Assembly (NCBI GenBank): GCA_002427745.1
Contig: DIYF01000119.1
Coordinates: forward strand, 1 to 64,000
DNA from: Roseivirga sp. UBA6061
Lineage (GTDB): Bacteria; Bacteroidota; Bacteroidia; Cytophagales; Cyclobacteriaceae
Direction of reading: 5' to 3'
DNA length: 64,000 nt
Below are positions 63,449-64,000 of this stretch, piece after piece. The number at the start of each line of letters is the position of its first letter. Position 1 is the first letter of the stretch. The notes beneath the pieces were generated by a model. That model was not told the DNA's origin. It was given only the letters and a program-made list of their open reading frames with translations, and made no database searches. The position numbers were made by a program, and so were the translations under genes.

Positions 63449-64000
63449 TTAATTCCTCATATAACATTTGAGCGTCCGGACTGACAGAATCTGCGTGTGT
63501 TCCATCAGATCAGGCGTGGTATTTACCAGGCGCATGTCCGGATATCTGGTAAACAGCTCCGGCAACACCTTACTTAGTATAAATTTTGAAAAATTCGCCC
63601 CTAAACAATAGTGACTGCCCTTTCCAAAGGCCATATGTGTCTTATTATCCAGTGTTTCATCATCCCATTTTTTGCCTTTATGCATTGGGCATTCAGCCTC
63701 AGTACCATAATGGGCGGCCTGCATATCGATAAACACCGTATGGCCTTTTTCAAAATCGAGTTCACCGATCCGGCAGTTTTCCTTAGCCATACGGGAGACT
63801 TTTCTAACTGCCATGGTATCCCGGATCAGGTGCTCCAAATGAGTGTTTACCCATTCTTTTGATACCGCCTGTGCCTTAATGGTCTCTCCTCCCGACACGA
63901 TGTGGAAGATCATATTGGCAAGGGTGTATCTCAAAGCGAGTGTTCCTGCGTATACTACCAGCACAAAGGCGCAGGTGTCTTTCTTTGTATAGCCGGGCAC
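63449..64000 (-). CDS. Cytochrome P450-like protein, C-terminal part, with missing canonical motifs
   Basis: 183 residues are visible; the gene continues past the right edge. The heme-ligand loop AFGKGSHYCLGANFSKFIL is intact (Cys at visible residue 133, FxxGxHxCxG). Two other hallmarks look altered. The I-helix reads VVYAGTLALRYTLAN where (A/G)Gx(D/E)TT is expected, so the acid-alcohol pair is missing. The K-helix reads THLEHLIRDTMAV where ExxR is expected, with His in the Glu position. The meander after it is also unusual (AAHYGTEAECPMHKGKK). The fold is still P450; ordinary oxygen activation is doubtful. It is upstream of the ACP gene in the operon. Confidence 0.85.
   Translation of the reverse strand: MPGYTKKDTCAFVLVVYAGTLALRYTLANMIFHIVSGGETIKAQAVSKEWVNTHLEHLIRDTMAVRKVSRMAKENCRIGELDFEKGHTVFIDMQAAHYGTEAECPMHKGKKWDDETLDNKTHMAFGKGSHYCLGANFSKFILSKVLPELFTRYPDMRLVNTTPDLMEHTQILSVRTLKCYMRN

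Overview
The window looks like a chromosomal segment of a free-living Bacteroidota, most likely order Cytophagales (Fulvivirga/Roseivirga-like). This is inferred from family content (DUF5687 permease with its ATPase, CD225/DUF2752 pair, PadR plus prefix-domain FtsX permease, several FtsX permeases without ATPases, LytS/LytTR pair, abundant signal peptides and lipoproteins) and from frequent TTG/GTG starts with weak Shine-Dalgarno sites. Closest relatives cannot be named without a search. No rRNA, tRNA, CRISPR array, insertion sequence or prophage was recognised.

Left part (1-11.4 kb). A minus-strand operon (secreted protein, TlpA-like thioredoxin, BlaI repressor, M56 sensor) is divergent from an inward-rectifier potassium channel. 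The shared intergenic region holds three copies of the palindrome TACGAA-N4-TTCGTA, very probably the BlaI operators. Then come a secreted S9 peptidase, a sortilin-like BNR-repeat protein, a TPR protein and a YjjX-type nucleotidase, with two clear terminators.

11.4-29.7 kb. Secreted M28 peptidases, a DUF5687/ABC exporter operon, a TPR plus PRMT7/9-like methyltransferase, a DJ-1/amidohydrolase/VOC operon, a LytS/LytTR two-component operon with a PLP decarboxylase, then housekeeping genes (prfA, yjbQ, tag) and small membrane proteins, including a 44-residue one.

29.9-38.1 kb. Two large paralogous secreted proteins of an unrecognised repeat-module family lead into an OmpR-type response regulator. 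Its histidine kinase follows after a gap holding a 92-bp element with 15-bp perfect inverted ends. Next are repeat-rich spacer and an ECF42-type sigma factor with its DGPF/YCII partner.

38.4-56.6 kb. Three FtsX-type permeases without ATPases. One sits beside ECF42/DGPF; one follows a PadR regulator with a 22-bp direct repeat phased at 42 bp; one is divergent from a sigma-54 response regulator/kinase operon and has a good sigma-54 promoter with an adjacent 29-bp palindrome. The rest are small enzymes, regulators, an acyltransferase and an ankyrin lipoprotein.

56.8-64 kb. A membrane-anchored AraC/TPR regulator with four phased repeats upstream, then a tightly packed minus-strand operon open at the right edge: P450-like protein, acyl carrier protein, NodU-type carbamoyltransferase, MBOAT acyltransferase and SGNH-like partner. 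This operon is the best candidate for an undescribed biosynthetic system: the P450 keeps its heme cysteine but appears to lack the I-helix acid-alcohol pair and the K-helix ExxR glutamate.
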